Positions 17,667 through 27,840 are shown, counted from the stretch's first letter. The stretch is DNA of 64,000 nucleotides from Nitrospira sp. (GCA_009594865.1 VOPT01000011.1:62001-126000); one strand, 5' to 3'. Notes: generated by a model from the sequence alone, not told the origin. Made by a program: numbers and translations.

Positions 17667-18863
17667 CTACCGCTTTGACAGCCACACCAGGGGATCTACC
17701 GGTTCCGCCCCCTCGCGCAGCTCAAAATACAGCGTATTTTCACCTGTCATGCCGGTGTCGCCCGTTTCCCCGATTGCATCTCCCGCCTCAATCCGGGCGC
17801 CCACCGACGTTAAAATTTTTGATGCGTGGGCGTAGAGCGAAAACACCCCGTTGGCATGGTCCATGATTATAACGAGTCCGTAGCCTTTCAACCAGTCCGC
17901 ATAGACAACCTGACCGGCAAGCACCGATCGTATAATACTCCCTTCCGCCGCGCGAATCTCAATCCCTTTTCGCTGAATGTACGTGTTGAAGGTGGGATGC
18001 TTCTGCCGGCCAAAGTAGGAGACCACCTGCCCCTCTGTCGGCCACAAGAGCGTCCCTCGCAACGCCCGCAGCCCCGCTCCGGCGGATGGAGGGCGGTTCG
18101 CCAGGGCGGCCCGGCGTCTGGTCTCAAGCTCCTTTAATAAGCTATCGACTCGGTTCGCGGAACGCTCCAGCTCTTCCACCGCCCGATCATGCGACTCCTT
18201 TTCCTGCGTGATTTTCGCAAGATAGACGCGTTTCTGCTTCTTGAGTCCATGGATTTGAGCCAGCTTCTCTTCTGTACTGATTTTATAGGCCAGAATGCCC
18301 TGGCGTGCTTCCTCACGGCTCCGTTCCACCTCGGCGATCCGCTCGGCATCTTTCCGATAGCCCTCCATGATCTCATATTCCCGTTGCGTCACGGCGGAGA
18401 GGTAGCGGAAGCGGCGCTGAAAGTCACCGGATGAACTGGCGGCGAGAAGGGTTTTGAGTTGCCAGAACCGTCCTTCGACGTACTGAACCCGCAACCGGGC
18501 GGCAATGGCATCCTGCCGTTCATCGATACGCTCGGACAGACGGCTCAGCTGCACGCTCATTTGCTCGATTTCCACGTCCTTTTTCTTCAGCTTCCTGACG
18601 GTATCCTGGTGCTCCTGCCGATACCGCACCAGGCGCTCATCCAACGACTGCAGTCCCTGTAGGATCGACTCGCGCTTTTTCTCGGCCTCGTCCGCCTTCT
18701 TACGCTTCTCAACAATGGTTCCGCGTAATTTCTCCAGCGTTTTCTTTTCCTGCTCGATCTTATCGGCATAAGAGTCTTTCCGTTCGGCATGTGCCGGCAT
18801 CGGGACCATCGACACCGCGACGTGGAGGCTCACTATCACCCATGCCCACTGAAGCCTTGTCAT
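17667..18863 (-). CDS. envC: EnvC-type murein hydrolase activator (coiled coil plus LytM)
   Basis: A 398-residue exported protein. A signal peptide (about 1-26, ending PAHA) is followed by a long two-part coiled coil (about 30-260) and a LytM/M23 domain (about 290-395). The zinc ligands are degenerate, as in EnvC: the segment around GIEIRAAEGS has no HxxxD, and the usual HxH is replaced by LYFELR. It therefore probably activates amidases rather than cleaving peptidoglycan itself. ATG 18863 is chosen because it overlaps the ftsX stop (ATGA), has GAGGGACGGGC upstream and starts a proper signal peptide. FtsEX in the inner membrane is its expected partner. Confidence 0.85.
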   Translation of the reverse strand: MTRLQWAWVIVSLHVAVSMVPMPAHAERKDSYADKIEQEKKTLEKLRGTIVEKRKKADEAEKKRESILQGLQSLDERLVRYRQEHQDTVRKLKKKDVEIEQMSVQLSRLSERIDERQDAIAARLRVQYVEGRFWQLKTLLAASSSGDFQRRFRYLSAVTQREYEIMEGYRKDAERIAEVERSREEARQGILAYKISTEEKLAQIHGLKKQKRVYLAKITQEKESHDRAVEELERSANRVDSLLKELETRRRAALANRPPSAGAGLRALRGTLLWPTEGQVVSYFGRQKHPTFNTYIQRKGIEIRAAEGSIIRSVLAGQVVYADWLKGYGLVIIMDHANGVFSLYAHASKILTSVGARIEAGDAIGETGDTGMTGENTLYFELREGAEPVDPLVWLSKR

Positions 18864-19759
18864 GCCCGTCCCTCGCCAAAACGCAACAGCGAGAGGAAGC
18901 TCCCGGCGCACCCCAGAAAGAGTCCCACCAGCATGAGCACCAGGCACATGTCGAACGAAAAAAATGTCAACAGCGCATCGACACCCAGAAATCGTGTGGC
19001 GGAGTGAATTTGATGCCGGAACAACTCAAACCCGCCTTTTAAGATCACCAGTGAAAGGGCACTGCCACAGAGCCCTAATGCCGCACCCTCCAGCAAATAC
19101 GGCACGCGGATAAACGTGGTGCTCGCCCCAATGAGACCCAGAATCTCAATTTCCTCGCGGCGGGAATAGAGGGCCAGACGAATGGTATTGGCGATGATGG
19201 TCACCGAAGCGGCCGACAAAATCACGCCGACAATGATGGCCGCTACCTCAATGTATCGAACAATGCCGGCCAGGGCCTCCACCCATTCCTGGTTATACTG
19301 AACCTGACTGATGCCGGGAATCAGTTGGGTTCGATTGGCCCAGCGTCGCATAGCGTCGGAGGAGCGAGACTCCGCAGCCAACGTGATAACGAATGAGGCA
19401 GGAAGCGGGTTGTGCCCGAGTCCCTGCAGCAGACGCGACTCCGAGGGGAATTGGGCCTGAAAATCCGCGAGTGCCCGCTCCTTGGACACAAACGTCAACG
19501 AGGCGATCGCTCGATCAATCTTTAACTGTTGCTCGATGTCGATTCGGGCCTGCTCAGTCAGGTCGTCCTGCAAATACACCATGACCTGAATATCCTGCTC
19601 CAGTGAGGAGGCCATGGTCTTCAAATTCACATAGAGCAACAAAAACACGCCGACACAGGCGAAGGTAAAGGCCGTCGTCGCCACCGCGACCAATGTGGTG
19701 GTCCGATTCGTCAAGACATTGCCCACGGCCTCTCGCAAAAGATACAGAAGGCGCCTCAC
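18860..19759 (-). CDS. ftsX: Cell division protein FtsX
   Basis: A 299-residue integral membrane protein. The first transmembrane helix is at about residues 22-46, a periplasmic domain (about 50-165) follows, and three more helices lie at about 170-195, 220-245 and 265-290. This four-helix topology with a large first loop is that of FtsX. With FtsE it forms an ABC-type complex at the division septum that transmits ATP-driven movement to periplasmic EnvC. It overlaps ftsE and envC by 4 bp at each end, so translation of the three is coupled. Confidence 0.9.
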   Translation of the reverse strand: MRRLLYLLREAVGNVLTNRTTTLVAVATTAFTFACVGVFLLLYVNLKTMASSLEQDIQVMVYLQDDLTEQARIDIEQQLKIDRAIASLTFVSKERALADFQAQFPSESRLLQGLGHNPLPASFVITLAAESRSSDAMRRWANRTQLIPGISQVQYNQEWVEALAGIVRYIEVAAIIVGVILSAASVTIIANTIRLALYSRREEIEILGLIGASTTFIRVPYLLEGAALGLCGSALSLVILKGGFELFRHQIHSATRFLGVDALLTFFSFDMCLVLMLVGLFLGCAGSFLSLLRFGEGRA

Positions 19760-20424
19760 GATGCCCCCTGCTCACGCGACACCACTTTTCCGTGATCCAG
19801 AGTGATCACCCGCCGATTGACCCGTGCCAGGACGTGAGGATCGTGCGTCGCAACGATGATGGTTGTCCCCCGGGCATTGATCGACTTGAACAACTCGATA
19901 ATCTCGCTTGTCAGATCGGGGTCTAAATTCCCGGTCGGCTCATCGGCCAGCAGCATGATCGGCCCGTTGACGATCGCGCGGGCAATGCAAATGCGCTGCT
20001 GCTCTCCCGTCGAGAGGCCGGGCGGAAACAGATCCTTCTTATGGTCTAGGCCGACCGCACGCAACGCCTCCGCGACTTTGCGCCGGATCTCCGTCGTGGA
20101 CGCACCCTGCACCAACAAGGGCAGCGAAACGTTTTCAAACACGGTTTTCTTGGGCAAGAGCCGGAAGTCCTGCAAAACGACGCCCACCTTCCGACGCAGG
20201 ACAGGGATTTCGGAGGGGCGGAGTTTCGACAGGCTTCGACCCTGCACGAGGATCTGGCCTTCTTCCGGACGCTCCGCCCCGATCAACAGCTTGAGCAGAG
20301 TCGATTTGCCCGCACCGCTGGGGCCCATCAACAGGACGAACTCACCTTTCTCGATTTCCAGGGTGACATCGGAAAGGGCCGGGCGGCGGTCGTAGTATTT
20401 TGAGACGTGAAAAAGTTGAATCAT
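19756..20424 (-). CDS. ftsE: Cell division ATP-binding protein FtsE
   Basis: A 222-residue ABC ATPase. Walker A is GPSGAGKST, the Q-loop is VLQDFRLL, the signature is LSTGEQQR, Walker B is LLADEPTGNLD and the switch histidine is in ATHDPHV. The start MIQLFHVSKYY and the segment RRKVGVVLQDFRLLP are typical of FtsE. Membrane partner is FtsX, encoded directly downstream with a 4-bp overlap. The signature is STGEQQR instead of the usual SGGEQQR, a minor variation. Confidence 0.95.
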   Translation of the reverse strand: MIQLFHVSKYYDRRPALSDVTLEIEKGEFVLLMGPSGAGKSTLLKLLIGAERPEEGQILVQGRSLSKLRPSEIPVLRRKVGVVLQDFRLLPKKTVFENVSLPLLVQGASTTEIRRKVAEALRAVGLDHKKDLFPPGLSTGEQQRICIARAIVNGPIMLLADEPTGNLDPDLTSEIIELFKSINARGTTIIVATHDPHVLARVNRRVITLDHGKVVSREQGAS

Positions 20425-20529
20425 GAATGGTGATAACGGTAGCGGTCAGAATGCAGCACGACGTCACCCTTTCCGCATGGGATGGCACGACAGAGGCCCG
20501 GCACAACCCCTCGAAGACTCAATGGCATC

Positions 20530-20916
20530 CTACCATCGCAGATCATCCCCGGCGACGTCGAATGCATTCGCAATATGTTGCACAGCTGCAGCAGTTCCGG
20601 CATCGTCTTGAATCAACACGACGTCGAATCGGCAGGCACGGTCATGAAGGCGATGCTGTGCGAGATAGTGAGCCGCCAGTTGAATGAGCTTGGCGCGTTT
20701 GCGCGCATCCACGGCCTCGATCGCGCCGCCATAGGCCCCTGATCGCCGGCGTTTGACTTCGACAAACACCAGCACCCCCCCGTCATCCGCGATCAAATCC
20801 AGTTCGCCCAATGCGGAGCGGACGTTGCGCCCCAGGATTCGAAACCCCTGCCGGCGAAGATAGGCTTCGGCCTGCCCTTCTCCTTCGTCTCCGAGCAGGC
20901 GGCGTCGATCACGCAT
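20530..20916 (-). CDS. UPF0102 / YraN-family endonuclease-like protein
   Basis: A 128-residue protein of the YraN family, an uncharacterised group with a restriction-endonuclease-like fold. Visible landmarks are GEGQAEAYLRRQGFRILGRN and the PD-(D/E)XK-like core ELDLIADDGGVLVFVEVKRR (Asp followed by E-V-K). The start overlaps the rnhB stop by one base (TGATG), and the pair rnhB-yraN at the end of the rplS operon is widespread. A role in DNA processing is suspected from the fold but is not established. It is the last gene of the ffh operon. Confidence 0.85.
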   Translation of the reverse strand: MRDRRRLLGDEGEGQAEAYLRRQGFRILGRNVRSALGELDLIADDGGVLVFVEVKRRRSGAYGGAIEAVDARKRAKLIQLAAHYLAQHRLHDRACRFDVVLIQDDAGTAAAVQHIANAFDVAGDDLRW

Positions 20917-21605
20917 CAGTCGAGCAGGCTCTCACTTTCATCGGACAGCGAACGGTCTACCGTCGCATCGTCCGCAGAGCAATGTTGTACCGGCGCGAAA
21001 CTTCGCCGGTGAATCGCACAGGGCCCATGCTCGCGCAGCAAGCGCAGATGCTCCGGCGTTCCATAGCCTTTATGCTCTGCAAAATTATATTGGGGATACC
21101 ACCGGTGATATTCGACCATCAGGCGGTCGCGCGTCACCTTGGCAACAATCGACGCCGCTGCAATGGAACAGGACAAGCCATCGCCTTTGATGATGGGACG
21201 CTGGGGAATTGAGAGGCCGGAGAGAGTGACCGCATCCAAGAGCAGAAAATCGGGCTGGACCGGAAGGGCCATCAATGCCCGGCGCATGGCCAATAAAGAG
21301 GCTTGAAGAATGTTCAGGCGATCGATTTCCGCCTCCGTCGCAGCACCGATGCCCACACCGGTGGCGCGGCGGACAATCTCAGCAAAAAGCCGAATACGAT
21401 CCGATTCGACGATTTGTTTGGAGTCGTTGAGTCCCGGCAGGCGACATCGTCGCGGCAATAATACGGCCGCGGCCACCACAGGACCGGCGAGAGGCCCACG
21501 TCCGGCCTCATCCAGACCGGCAATATGCCGGTACCCGCGCGACCGAGCCTCCACCTCAAATTCCTCGGTGGGTCCCCCTGTCGTCGGGTTCAGGCTACCA
21601 ACCAA
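20916..21605 (-). CDS. rnhB: Ribonuclease HII
   Basis: A 229-residue RNase HII, which nicks DNA at misincorporated ribonucleotides and removes RNA from RNA-DNA hybrids. The catalytic carboxylates are visible: Asp and Glu in GLDEAGRGPLAGP, Asp in LLLDAVTL, and the later acidic position near the RLMVEYHRWYP segment. KGDGLSCSIAAASIVAKVTRD is the family's strongly conserved core. A roughly 25-residue N-terminal extension and an acidic C-terminal tail (SLSDESESLLD) lie outside the catalytic domain. It sits between rplS and yraN, as in many bacteria. Confidence 0.93.
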   Translation of the reverse strand: MVGSLNPTTGGPTEEFEVEARSRGYRHIAGLDEAGRGPLAGPVVAAAVLLPRRCRLPGLNDSKQIVESDRIRLFAEIVRRATGVGIGAATEAEIDRLNILQASLLAMRRALMALPVQPDFLLLDAVTLSGLSIPQRPIIKGDGLSCSIAAASIVAKVTRDRLMVEYHRWYPQYNFAEHKGYGTPEHLRLLREHGPCAIHRRSFAPVQHCSADDATVDRSLSDESESLLD

Positions 21606-21644
21606 ACGTGTGCCTCTGTCCTGAGCGTATACGAAGGGCCGGTG

Positions 21645-22049
21645 TTAGGCCTTTGCCGCAGCTGCCGCTTCGGCCTTCGCTGCCGTCTGTGCCTTGCTCT
21701 CGACTTTGAACTCGCGGTCTTCGACCTTGGCGAACTTGCCCTTCTTCGTCCGCAAATAGTACAACTTGGCGCGACGGACTCGCCCTTGCCGGACGACGTC
21801 TATTTTCGCCACGCTGGGTGAATGGATCGGAAAGGTCCGTTCCACACCGACGTTATACGACAGCTTCCGCACAGTGAAGGTTTCGCTATTCAGCGTCCCT
21901 TTTCTGGCGATAACCGTCCCTTCATAGACCTGGATACGTTCCTTTTCACCCTCAACGACCTTCACGTGAACACGAACGGTATCCCCGATCTCGAACTTGG
22001 GCGCCGTTTTTTTGGTTAAGGATCGTTGGATCCGCTCTAGCCGATTCAT
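21645..22049 (-). CDS. rplS: 50S ribosomal protein L19
   Basis: A 134-residue L19, a protein at the 30S-50S interface. The core (about residues 1-115) has the family pattern: [26 protein letters not shown], then [19 protein letters not shown] and a basic LYYLR segment. The last 20 residues are an Ala/Lys-rich tail ([16 protein letters not shown]) beyond the usual end of L19, probably disordered. It lies 16 bp downstream of trmD in the standard rpsP-rimM-trmD-rplS order. Confidence 0.95.
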   Translation of the reverse strand: MNRLERIQRSLTKKTAPKFEIGDTVRVHVKVVEGEKERIQVYEGTVIARKGTLNSETFTVRKLSYNVGVERTFPIHSPSVAKIDVVRQGRVRRAKLYYLRTKKGKFAKVEDREFKVESKAQTAAKAEAAAAAKA

Positions 22050-22065
22050 AGTCTCTCTCCTCCTC

Positions 22066-22839
22066 TCAACGAACAGGTACCTGTACTAGACTCTCTTGCA
22101 TCACTTCACTCAATAACCGTCGATCTTCCACTCCAAGCTCGCGATCCCGCAGGAGATCCGGTCGCTTCACATAGGTGTTTCGCAACGCTTCTTTGCGGCG
22201 CCACAAGCGGATCACCTCATGGTGCCCCGATACCAGCACCTCAGGAACCGCCATCCCGCGCACCTCCGCAGGCCTGGTGTAATGCGGATACTCCAACAAA
22301 CCTTCAGTAAACGATTCCTCGGCCGCCGATGCCGCATCACCCAGCACACCGGGGACTAAGCGGGCCGCGGCGTCGATCATGACCAGCGCCGCCAATTCCC
22401 CTCCGGTCAATACATAGTCGCCGACGGAAATCTGTTCCGGACACAGCGCCACATTCACACGCTCATCCATGCCCTCGTAATGCCCGCAGACAAATACCAG
22501 GACACGATCATCGTTCGCCAGAGACTGCGCCAGCGCTTGCGTAAATGGCCGCCCCTGAGGAGACGGCATGATCACTCGCAAGGCCGTCCCGGGATGAGAG
22601 GCTTGATAGTGGGCGCGCACTGCATCAACGGCCTGCAGGACCGGTTCGGCCTTCATAACCATGCCCGCGCCCCCGCCGTACGGTACGTCATCCGCCGTCT
22701 TGTGCCGGTCGAACGTATAGTCCCGCAGGTTTTGAACAGAGACCTCCAACAATCCCTTTTCCTGGGCGCGTTTGAGAATACTCTGGCCAAGCACCGGGGC
22801 CACCATATCGGGGAACAATGTCAGAACGGCGCACCGCAT
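22066..22839 (-). CDS. trmD: tRNA (guanine-N1)-methyltransferase
   Basis: A 257-residue SPOUT methyltransferase that methylates G37 of tRNAs using S-adenosylmethionine, preventing frameshifts. Motifs are [20 protein letters not shown] at the N-terminus, [28 protein letters not shown] (trefoil-knot SAM site) and [15 protein letters not shown]. Length is normal. It lies 1 bp after rimM, so the two are probably translationally coupled. Confidence 0.97.
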   Translation of the reverse strand: MRCAVLTLFPDMVAPVLGQSILKRAQEKGLLEVSVQNLRDYTFDRHKTADDVPYGGGAGMVMKAEPVLQAVDAVRAHYQASHPGTALRVIMPSPQGRPFTQALAQSLANDDRVLVFVCGHYEGMDERVNVALCPEQISVGDYVLTGGELAALVMIDAAARLVPGVLGDAASAAEESFTEGLLEYPHYTRPAEVRGMAVPEVLVSGHHEVIRLWRRKEALRNTYVKRPDLLRDRELGVEDRRLLSEVMQESLVQVPVR

Positions 22840-22840
22840 C

Positions 22841-23368
22841 CTAGAGATCTCCGAACCCCTCGGGTAACCGAACCGTCATCACCCGTTTCGCGACATTCAC
22901 CGACACCACGATTTGTTTGGCCGCAGGAATCAGCAATTCTTTTCCGTCCTGCCGCACGACGAAGGCCTGATTATCAGACAGGGCCAGCACGTCTTCCAGC
23001 TGGCCCAATACCGTTCCGCCTTCATCCTGGACAACCATCCCGATCAAGTCACATTGATAGTACTGATCGGTCGGCAGCGCCGGCGAGTCCCCACGCGGAA
23101 CCTGCAAAAGTCCACCGCGAAACTCGGCGACCTGCTCCGGCGTCGTGAATGCTTCGAACCCCACGATCAATGTCGGCCCACCGGACCGAACGTGCGTGAC
23201 CCGCGTCAAGAGGCTTTTGCCGCTCGACGCAACAATCGTCACCTCACGCAGAGCCTCAAATCGCCCGGGCACATCGCTCAGCGACCGCACACGCGCTTCG
23301 CCTCGCACCCCGAAGGATCGCTCGATCCTTCCAATGGTCACAAGCTCTGCCTGATCGAGCGGCGTCAT
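22841..23368 (-). CDS. rimM: Ribosome maturation factor RimM
   Basis: A 175-residue 16S rRNA-processing factor. It binds ribosomal protein S19 and helps mature the 30S head. The N-terminal domain starts with TIGRIERSFGVRGEARV. The C-terminal PRC-barrel domain carries the DQYYQCDLIGMVV segment and ends with the KELLIPAAKQIV-like strands typical of the family. It stands between rpsP (9-bp gap) and trmD (1-bp gap). Confidence 0.95.
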   Translation of the reverse strand: MTPLDQAELVTIGRIERSFGVRGEARVRSLSDVPGRFEALREVTIVASSGKSLLTRVTHVRSGGPTLIVGFEAFTTPEQVAEFRGGLLQVPRGDSPALPTDQYYQCDLIGMVVQDEGGTVLGQLEDVLALSDNQAFVVRQDGKELLIPAAKQIVVSVNVAKRVMTVRLPEGFGDL

Positions 23369-23377
23369 GGGATCCGA

Positions 23378-23686
23378 CTACTTTTTGCTCTTCTCGTCTT
23401 TTCCCGGCTTCTCAGCCTTCGCACTCTTCTCAGTCTCGAATTCCTTCCAGACTCCGTGCCGTTTCAACAGCGTGCGCACCGTCGTCGTGGGCTGAGCGCC
23501 ATGCCGCAACCACGAGAGCACCCGTTCCGACTTCAGCACCGGCACCGCCGGATTCTTCAGCGGATCGAAAATGCCGAGAATTTCCAAAAACCGGCCGTCG
23601 CGCGGCTTACGAGAATCCGCTGCAATGACTCGATACATCGGTCGCTTGTGTCGTCCCGTCCGTGCCAATCGTAAATGAACCGCCAC
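23378..23686 (-). CDS. rpsP: 30S ribosomal protein S16
   Basis: A 102-residue S16. The conserved N-terminus AVHLRLARTGRHKRPMYRVIAADSRKPRDGRFLEILG is characteristic (shown here in family terms rather than as proof by alignment), and the region WLRHGAQPTTTVRTLLKR follows. The last 25 residues are a Lys/Glu-rich tail. It lies 102 bp downstream of ffh in the operon order ffh-rpsP-rimM-trmD-rplS. Confidence 0.95.
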   Translation of the reverse strand: MAVHLRLARTGRHKRPMYRVIAADSRKPRDGRFLEILGIFDPLKNPAVPVLKSERVLSWLRHGAQPTTTVRTLLKRHGVWKEFETEKSAKAEKPGKDEKSKK

Positions 23687-23788
23687 TAGAACCTCCTACA
23701 ATAATGAGCCCTCAGCCATCGCTGGGTTTGCTCGGTTAACACTCTCTACTTCACCAGTGATTACGTATGCGCTCTCACGTTGCTCCGT

Positions 23789-25141
23789 TCACATTCCTCG
23801 AAGCATTTGGGCCAACTGACGCCGTCCGCCTGCTCCGCCAGACATGACCTTGGCGATTTTTCGAGCCTGCAAAAACTGCTTGATCAGACGGTTGACCTCT
23901 TGCACGCTCGTCCCACTGCCGCGTGCAATTCGTTTTTTCCTACTGCCGTTGATCAGCGTGTGATCGCGCCGTTCACGGCTGGTCATGGAATCGATCATGG
24001 CCGCAACCCGCTTCATTTCTTTTTCCGGCAACCCGCTGTTCGCGAGGTCTTTCAACTTTTGTCCGCCCGGCAGCATGCCCAGGATCTGTTCGAATGATCC
24101 CAGCCGGTTCATTTGCCCCAGTTGCGAACGAAAGTCTTCCAACGTAAAGGTGCTGCTCGTCAGTTTCTTTTGCGCGGCTTCCGCCTCTTCCCGCGAAAAC
24201 GTCTCCTGCGCTTTTTCGATCAACGAGAGGACATCGCCCATGCCAAGGACCCGCGAGGCCATCCGATCCGGATGGAAGGGCTCCAACGCATCGAGCTTTT
24301 CTCCCATTCCGAGAAACTTGATCGGCTTCCCGGTCACGGCCCGGATAGACAGAACTGCGCCGCCCCTGGCATCGCCTTCAACTTTGGTCAGAATCACCCC
24401 GGTGAGACCGACCTGCCGGTCGAACTGCCCGGCCATATTGACCGCATCCTGCCCGGTCATCGCGTCGGCAACCAGCAACACCTCGTGCGGAGTCACGGCT
24501 TCTTTGACCGCAACGAGTTCGGCCATCAATTCGTCATCGACATGCAACCGGCCGCCGGTATCCAGCACAACGAGGTCGTAGCCCTGCTCCTGGGCCCGCT
24601 CCACGCCGCGCTGGCAAATACGCACGACATCGGCCCGCGAAGCATCCACTTGATCGAACCGATGAACATCGATCCCCAGGTCGTGTCCGAGGCTCGCCAA
24701 CTGATCGCCTGCGGCAGGGCGACGCGGGTCGGCCGCCACAAGCAACACCCGTTTCCCTTGGCTCTTGAATAAGCGAGCCAGTTTGCCGGCGGTCGTGGTT
24801 TTCCCGGCTCCCTGCAATCCGACCATCATGAGAATCGTCGGAGGCCTGGAGGCGAGACTGATGCCCGACCGCTCACCGCCCATCATGCCGCGGAGTTCGT
24901 CCCAGACAACCTTGACCACCTGATGACCCGGCGTCAGGCTTTTCAGCACTTCCTGACCGATCGCTTTTTCACGCACGCGATCCAGGAAGTCCTTGACGAC
25001 CTTGAAGTTCACGTCGGCTTCGAGCAACGCGAGACGGACTTCCTTCAGGGCTTCGGCAATATTGTCCTCCGTGAGCACACCTTGCCCACGAAGCTTTTTG
25101 AGGATCCGTTCAAATTTTTCGCTCAGCGCGTCAAGCACCAA
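23789..25141 (-). CDS. ffh: Signal recognition particle protein Ffh (SRP54)
   Basis: A 450-residue SRP GTPase that directs nascent membrane proteins to the SecYEG translocon. The N domain (about 1-85) is followed by the G domain with GLQGAGKTTTAGKLA (P-loop), DTGGRLHVDDELM (G3), TKVEGDARGG (G4) and GMGEKLDALEPF. The methionine-rich M domain (about 320-450) has the RIARGSGTSVQEVNRLIKQF RNA-binding segment and a short GGAGGRRQL tail. It is the first gene of the translation operon and has its own promoter upstream. Confidence 0.97.
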   Translation of the reverse strand: MVLDALSEKFERILKKLRGQGVLTEDNIAEALKEVRLALLEADVNFKVVKDFLDRVREKAIGQEVLKSLTPGHQVVKVVWDELRGMMGGERSGISLASRPPTILMMVGLQGAGKTTTAGKLARLFKSQGKRVLLVAADPRRPAAGDQLASLGHDLGIDVHRFDQVDASRADVVRICQRGVERAQEQGYDLVVLDTGGRLHVDDELMAELVAVKEAVTPHEVLLVADAMTGQDAVNMAGQFDRQVGLTGVILTKVEGDARGGAVLSIRAVTGKPIKFLGMGEKLDALEPFHPDRMASRVLGMGDVLSLIEKAQETFSREEAEAAQKKLTSSTFTLEDFRSQLGQMNRLGSFEQILGMLPGGQKLKDLANSGLPEKEMKRVAAMIDSMTSRERRDHTLINGSRKKRIARGSGTSVQEVNRLIKQFLQARKIAKVMSGGAGGRRQLAQMLRGM

Positions 25142-25226
25142 TCACCAAAGAAAAAGGCCATCGAAGCCGGGTTCGAGCCAGAGCTCCGATCGCCTCGAAA
25201 AACATCAAAAAAATAGCATCGGGCAG

Positions 25227-25254
25227 TCTATAGAAGGGGGGCGCGTGAAGTCAA
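25227..25254 (-). promoter_or_regulatory. Sigma70-type promoter of the ffh operon
   Basis: On the minus strand TTGACT (25254-25249) and TATAGA (25232-25227) are 16 bp apart, 86 bp upstream of the ffh start. It lies in the 397-bp divergent gap 25142-25538, which holds this promoter, the opposing promoter at 25460-25488 and nothing else that was recognised. Confidence 0.5.
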
Positions 25255-25459
25255 GATATTCAGCACCGCCGTTGACGATGTCCGAGAGCCGTCACGCCAC
25301 ACTATGTTCGACATTCCCCGCCGGCCTTCGCCATTCTCAGAAGCAGTCCCAGTCTTTTGCCTGCGGACAAACGGCATGCGAAGTTTTTCCCCTCACACGC
25401 GCCGGGCGAACATTCCAATCAGTCACATGCGTGCCGATCGGTATCTGGCATGCATTTTG

Positions 25460-25488
25460 TTGACATCATTTTACGCTTCCGATATGGT
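25460..25488 (+). promoter_or_regulatory. Sigma70-type promoter of the DUF4321 gene
   Basis: TTGACA (25460-25465, perfect -35) and TATGGT (25483-25488) are separated by 17 bp, about 50 bp upstream of the start codon at 25539. Confidence 0.55.
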
Positions 25489-25538
25489 GCCTCAAGTCGG
25501 CACATACCGCCGACAGTGTGAACCGGGAGAGGCATCGG

Positions 25539-25799
25539 ATGAGAAAATCGATCGGCGTGCTGCTGATCTTTATCCTGATCGGCGGAATGCTGGGCGGGAT
25601 TTTCGGTGAAATTCTGCGCGTGATGGCCCCGAACGGCGCGATTCAAAACATCTTTGCCAGCAATTTCTCTCCCGGGATCAATCCGCCGCTCACCGTCGAC
25701 CTGGTTCTCCTCAAATTGACCTTCGGCTTCAGCATCAAGGTCAATCTGCTCAGCGTGTTGGGAATGTTCCTGGGGGCCTACCTCTACAAACAGATGTGA
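25539..25799 (+). CDS. DUF4321-family small membrane protein
   Basis: An 86-residue protein with two hydrophobic segments (about residues 4-24, GVLLIFILIGGMLGGIFGEI, and about 60-82). This pattern, with a central NPPLTVDLVLLKLTFGFSI stretch, fits the DUF4321 family of unknown function. The ATG at 25539 is chosen over the upstream ATG at 25518 because GGGAGAGG ends 6 bases before it. It is probably monocistronic, between the divergent ffh operon and convergent uvrB. Confidence 0.7.
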   Translation: MRKSIGVLLIFILIGGMLGGIFGEILRVMAPNGAIQNIFASNFSPGINPPLTVDLVLLKLTFGFSIKVNLLSVLGMFLGAYLYKQM

Positions 25800-25842
25800 T
25801 TCGAGGGAGTTTCTACCGGTCGCGCGTCATGCGGCTCGGCCA

Positions 25843-27840
25843 TTACTGCGCTAACTCCAACGCTTTCAACTTCAAGGACCTGATCCGATTCCGTAACTCT
25901 GCCGCCCGTTCGAACTCCAACTTCTTGGCAGCAGCCTTCATCTCGACCTCCAGACGGCGAATCAGTTGATCCGTATCCGCTGTCGGCGCATAGTCCCCAG
26001 GCGATTCCGCCGCCAGTTCGAGCTGACCGGCATTCGTGCCTCCGGATACATAGTCGAGCGCTGGGATCAGCTTCTTGATGCTTTCCGGCGTGATGCCATT
26101 GGCGATATTGTAGGCCTCCTGGATATGCCGACGGCGCGCCGTCTCGTCCATCGCGCTCCGCATCGAGTCCGTTACCGTGTCCCCGTAAAAAATGACTCGG
26201 CCGTCGAGATTTCTCGCCGCACGTCCTGCCGTTTGAACCAGGGATCGGTGCGACCGGAGAAACCCTTCTTTATCCGCATCCAGAATCGCCACCAAGCCAA
26301 CCTCCGGAAGATCCAGCCCCTCCCGCAAGAGGTTGATCCCGACCAACACATCGAACACGCCGCGCCGAAGATCTCGAATAATCTCTGCCCGCTCCAGCGT
26401 CTTGATGTCCGAGTGGAGATACCGCACCTTCACCCCGAGATCGTGATAGTACTCCGTGAGATCTTCAGCCATACGCTTAGTCAGGGTGGTGACCAGAACG
26501 CGGTTGCCCTTCGCGGCTTCCGCCCTCACTTCCGTCAGAAGATTATCCACCTGTCCCTTCGCCGACCGCACGTCGATAAGGGGATCCATTAAGCCGGTCG
26601 GGCGAATGATCTGCTCAATGACCTCGCCCTTGGCATGCTCCAGCTCATAGGGGCCGGGCGTCGCCGACACATAGATCACCTGCTTGAGCATCCGCTCGAA
26701 CTCGGCAAATTTCAGCGGACGATTGTCGACGGCAGAAGGCAGCCGGAATCCATAGTCCACGAGCGTGCGCTTCCTGGAAAAATCGCCTTCGTACATGCCG
26801 CCGATTTGGGGCACCGTCGCATGCGATTCATCGATGATCAAGAGAAAGTCTTTCGGAAAATAATCCAGCAACGTCGGCGGGGGATCTCCCGGGGCGCGCC
26901 CGCTCAAGTGGCGCGAATAGTTTTCGATCCCGTGGCAATATCCCATGGCGCGGATCATTTCGAGATCGAACTTGGTCCGCTGCTCGATCCGTTGCGCCTC
27001 CAACAACTGACGGTTCTTCTTGAACGCCACCACTCGGGCATCCAGCTCCTCCTCAATGCCTGTGATCGCCCGTTCATAGCGGTCCGGCGCAATGAGGTAG
27101 TGCGTGTTGGGGTAGATGGCGATCTTCGGCAACTTGCCCAACGATTTGCCGGTCAGCGGGTCGATCTCATGGATGGCGTCGACCGTATCGCCGAACAGTT
27201 CGATGCGGACTGATTTGGCTTCTGAGGAAGCGGGGAAAATCTCGATGACATCCCCGCGCGCGCGAAATGTCCCCCGGTGAAAATCCACATCATTGCGCGC
27301 ATACTGAATATCGACTAGTTTCGCCAGAATCTTCTCGCGCCGCACCTCCATGCCTTCTTCGAGATACACCAACATGTCATGGTAGACCTCAGGAGACCCG
27401 AGACCATAGATGCAGGAGACCGACGACACGATCAAGACGTCGTTCCGCTGTAGCAACGATGTCGTCGCGGCATGGCGCATCTGATCGATCGCGTCATTGA
27501 TCGAGGCATCCTTCGCAATATACGTGTCGCTCTGCGGAATGTAGGCTTCCGGCTGGTAGTAATCGTAGTAACTGATGAAGTATTCGACGGCATTGTGCGG
27601 AAAGAACTGTTTGAATTCCTGATAGAGTTGCCCCGCCAGCGTCTTATTGTGCACGAGGACGAGCGTGGGCTTCTGAACCCGCTCAATGACGTTGGCCATT
27701 GTGAACGTCTTACCGGATCCAGTGACGCCCAACAGAGCCTGGTGCTGCTTGCCGGCCAAAATTCCGGACGTCAGCTTGTCAATCGCCTGGCCTTGATCGC
27801 CGCAGGGTTTGAATGGAGCATCGAGCTTAAATGGAGGCAT
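25843..27840 (-). CDS. uvrB: Excinuclease ABC subunit B
   Basis: A 665-residue UvrB, the damage-verifying helicase-like subunit of nucleotide excision repair. Features in order: the Walker [15 protein letters not shown], the beta-hairpin region [12 protein letters not shown], helicase motif [15 protein letters not shown], motif [14 protein letters not shown], motif [11 protein letters not shown] and a C-terminal UVR domain ([20 protein letters not shown]). The ATG at 27840 matches the family N-terminus ([15 protein letters not shown]); the frame is open 53 codons further upstream but without family similarity. uvrA is in the same window at 55-58 kb, not adjacent. Confidence 0.96.
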   Translation of the reverse strand: MPPFKLDAPFKPCGDQGQAIDKLTSGILAGKQHQALLGVTGSGKTFTMANVIERVQKPTLVLVHNKTLAGQLYQEFKQFFPHNAVEYFISYYDYYQPEAYIPQSDTYIAKDASINDAIDQMRHAATTSLLQRNDVLIVSSVSCIYGLGSPEVYHDMLVYLEEGMEVRREKILAKLVDIQYARNDVDFHRGTFRARGDVIEIFPASSEAKSVRIELFGDTVDAIHEIDPLTGKSLGKLPKIAIYPNTHYLIAPDRYERAITGIEEELDARVVAFKKNRQLLEAQRIEQRTKFDLEMIRAMGYCHGIENYSRHLSGRAPGDPPPTLLDYFPKDFLLIIDESHATVPQIGGMYEGDFSRKRTLVDYGFRLPSAVDNRPLKFAEFERMLKQVIYVSATPGPYELEHAKGEVIEQIIRPTGLMDPLIDVRSAKGQVDNLLTEVRAEAAKGNRVLVTTLTKRMAEDLTEYYHDLGVKVRYLHSDIKTLERAEIIRDLRRGVFDVLVGINLLREGLDLPEVGLVAILDADKEGFLRSHRSLVQTAGRAARNLDGRVIFYGDTVTDSMRSAMDETARRRHIQEAYNIANGITPESIKKLIPALDYVSGGTNAGQLELAAESPGDYAPTADTDQLIRRLEVEMKAAAKKLEFERAAELRNRIRSLKLKALELAQ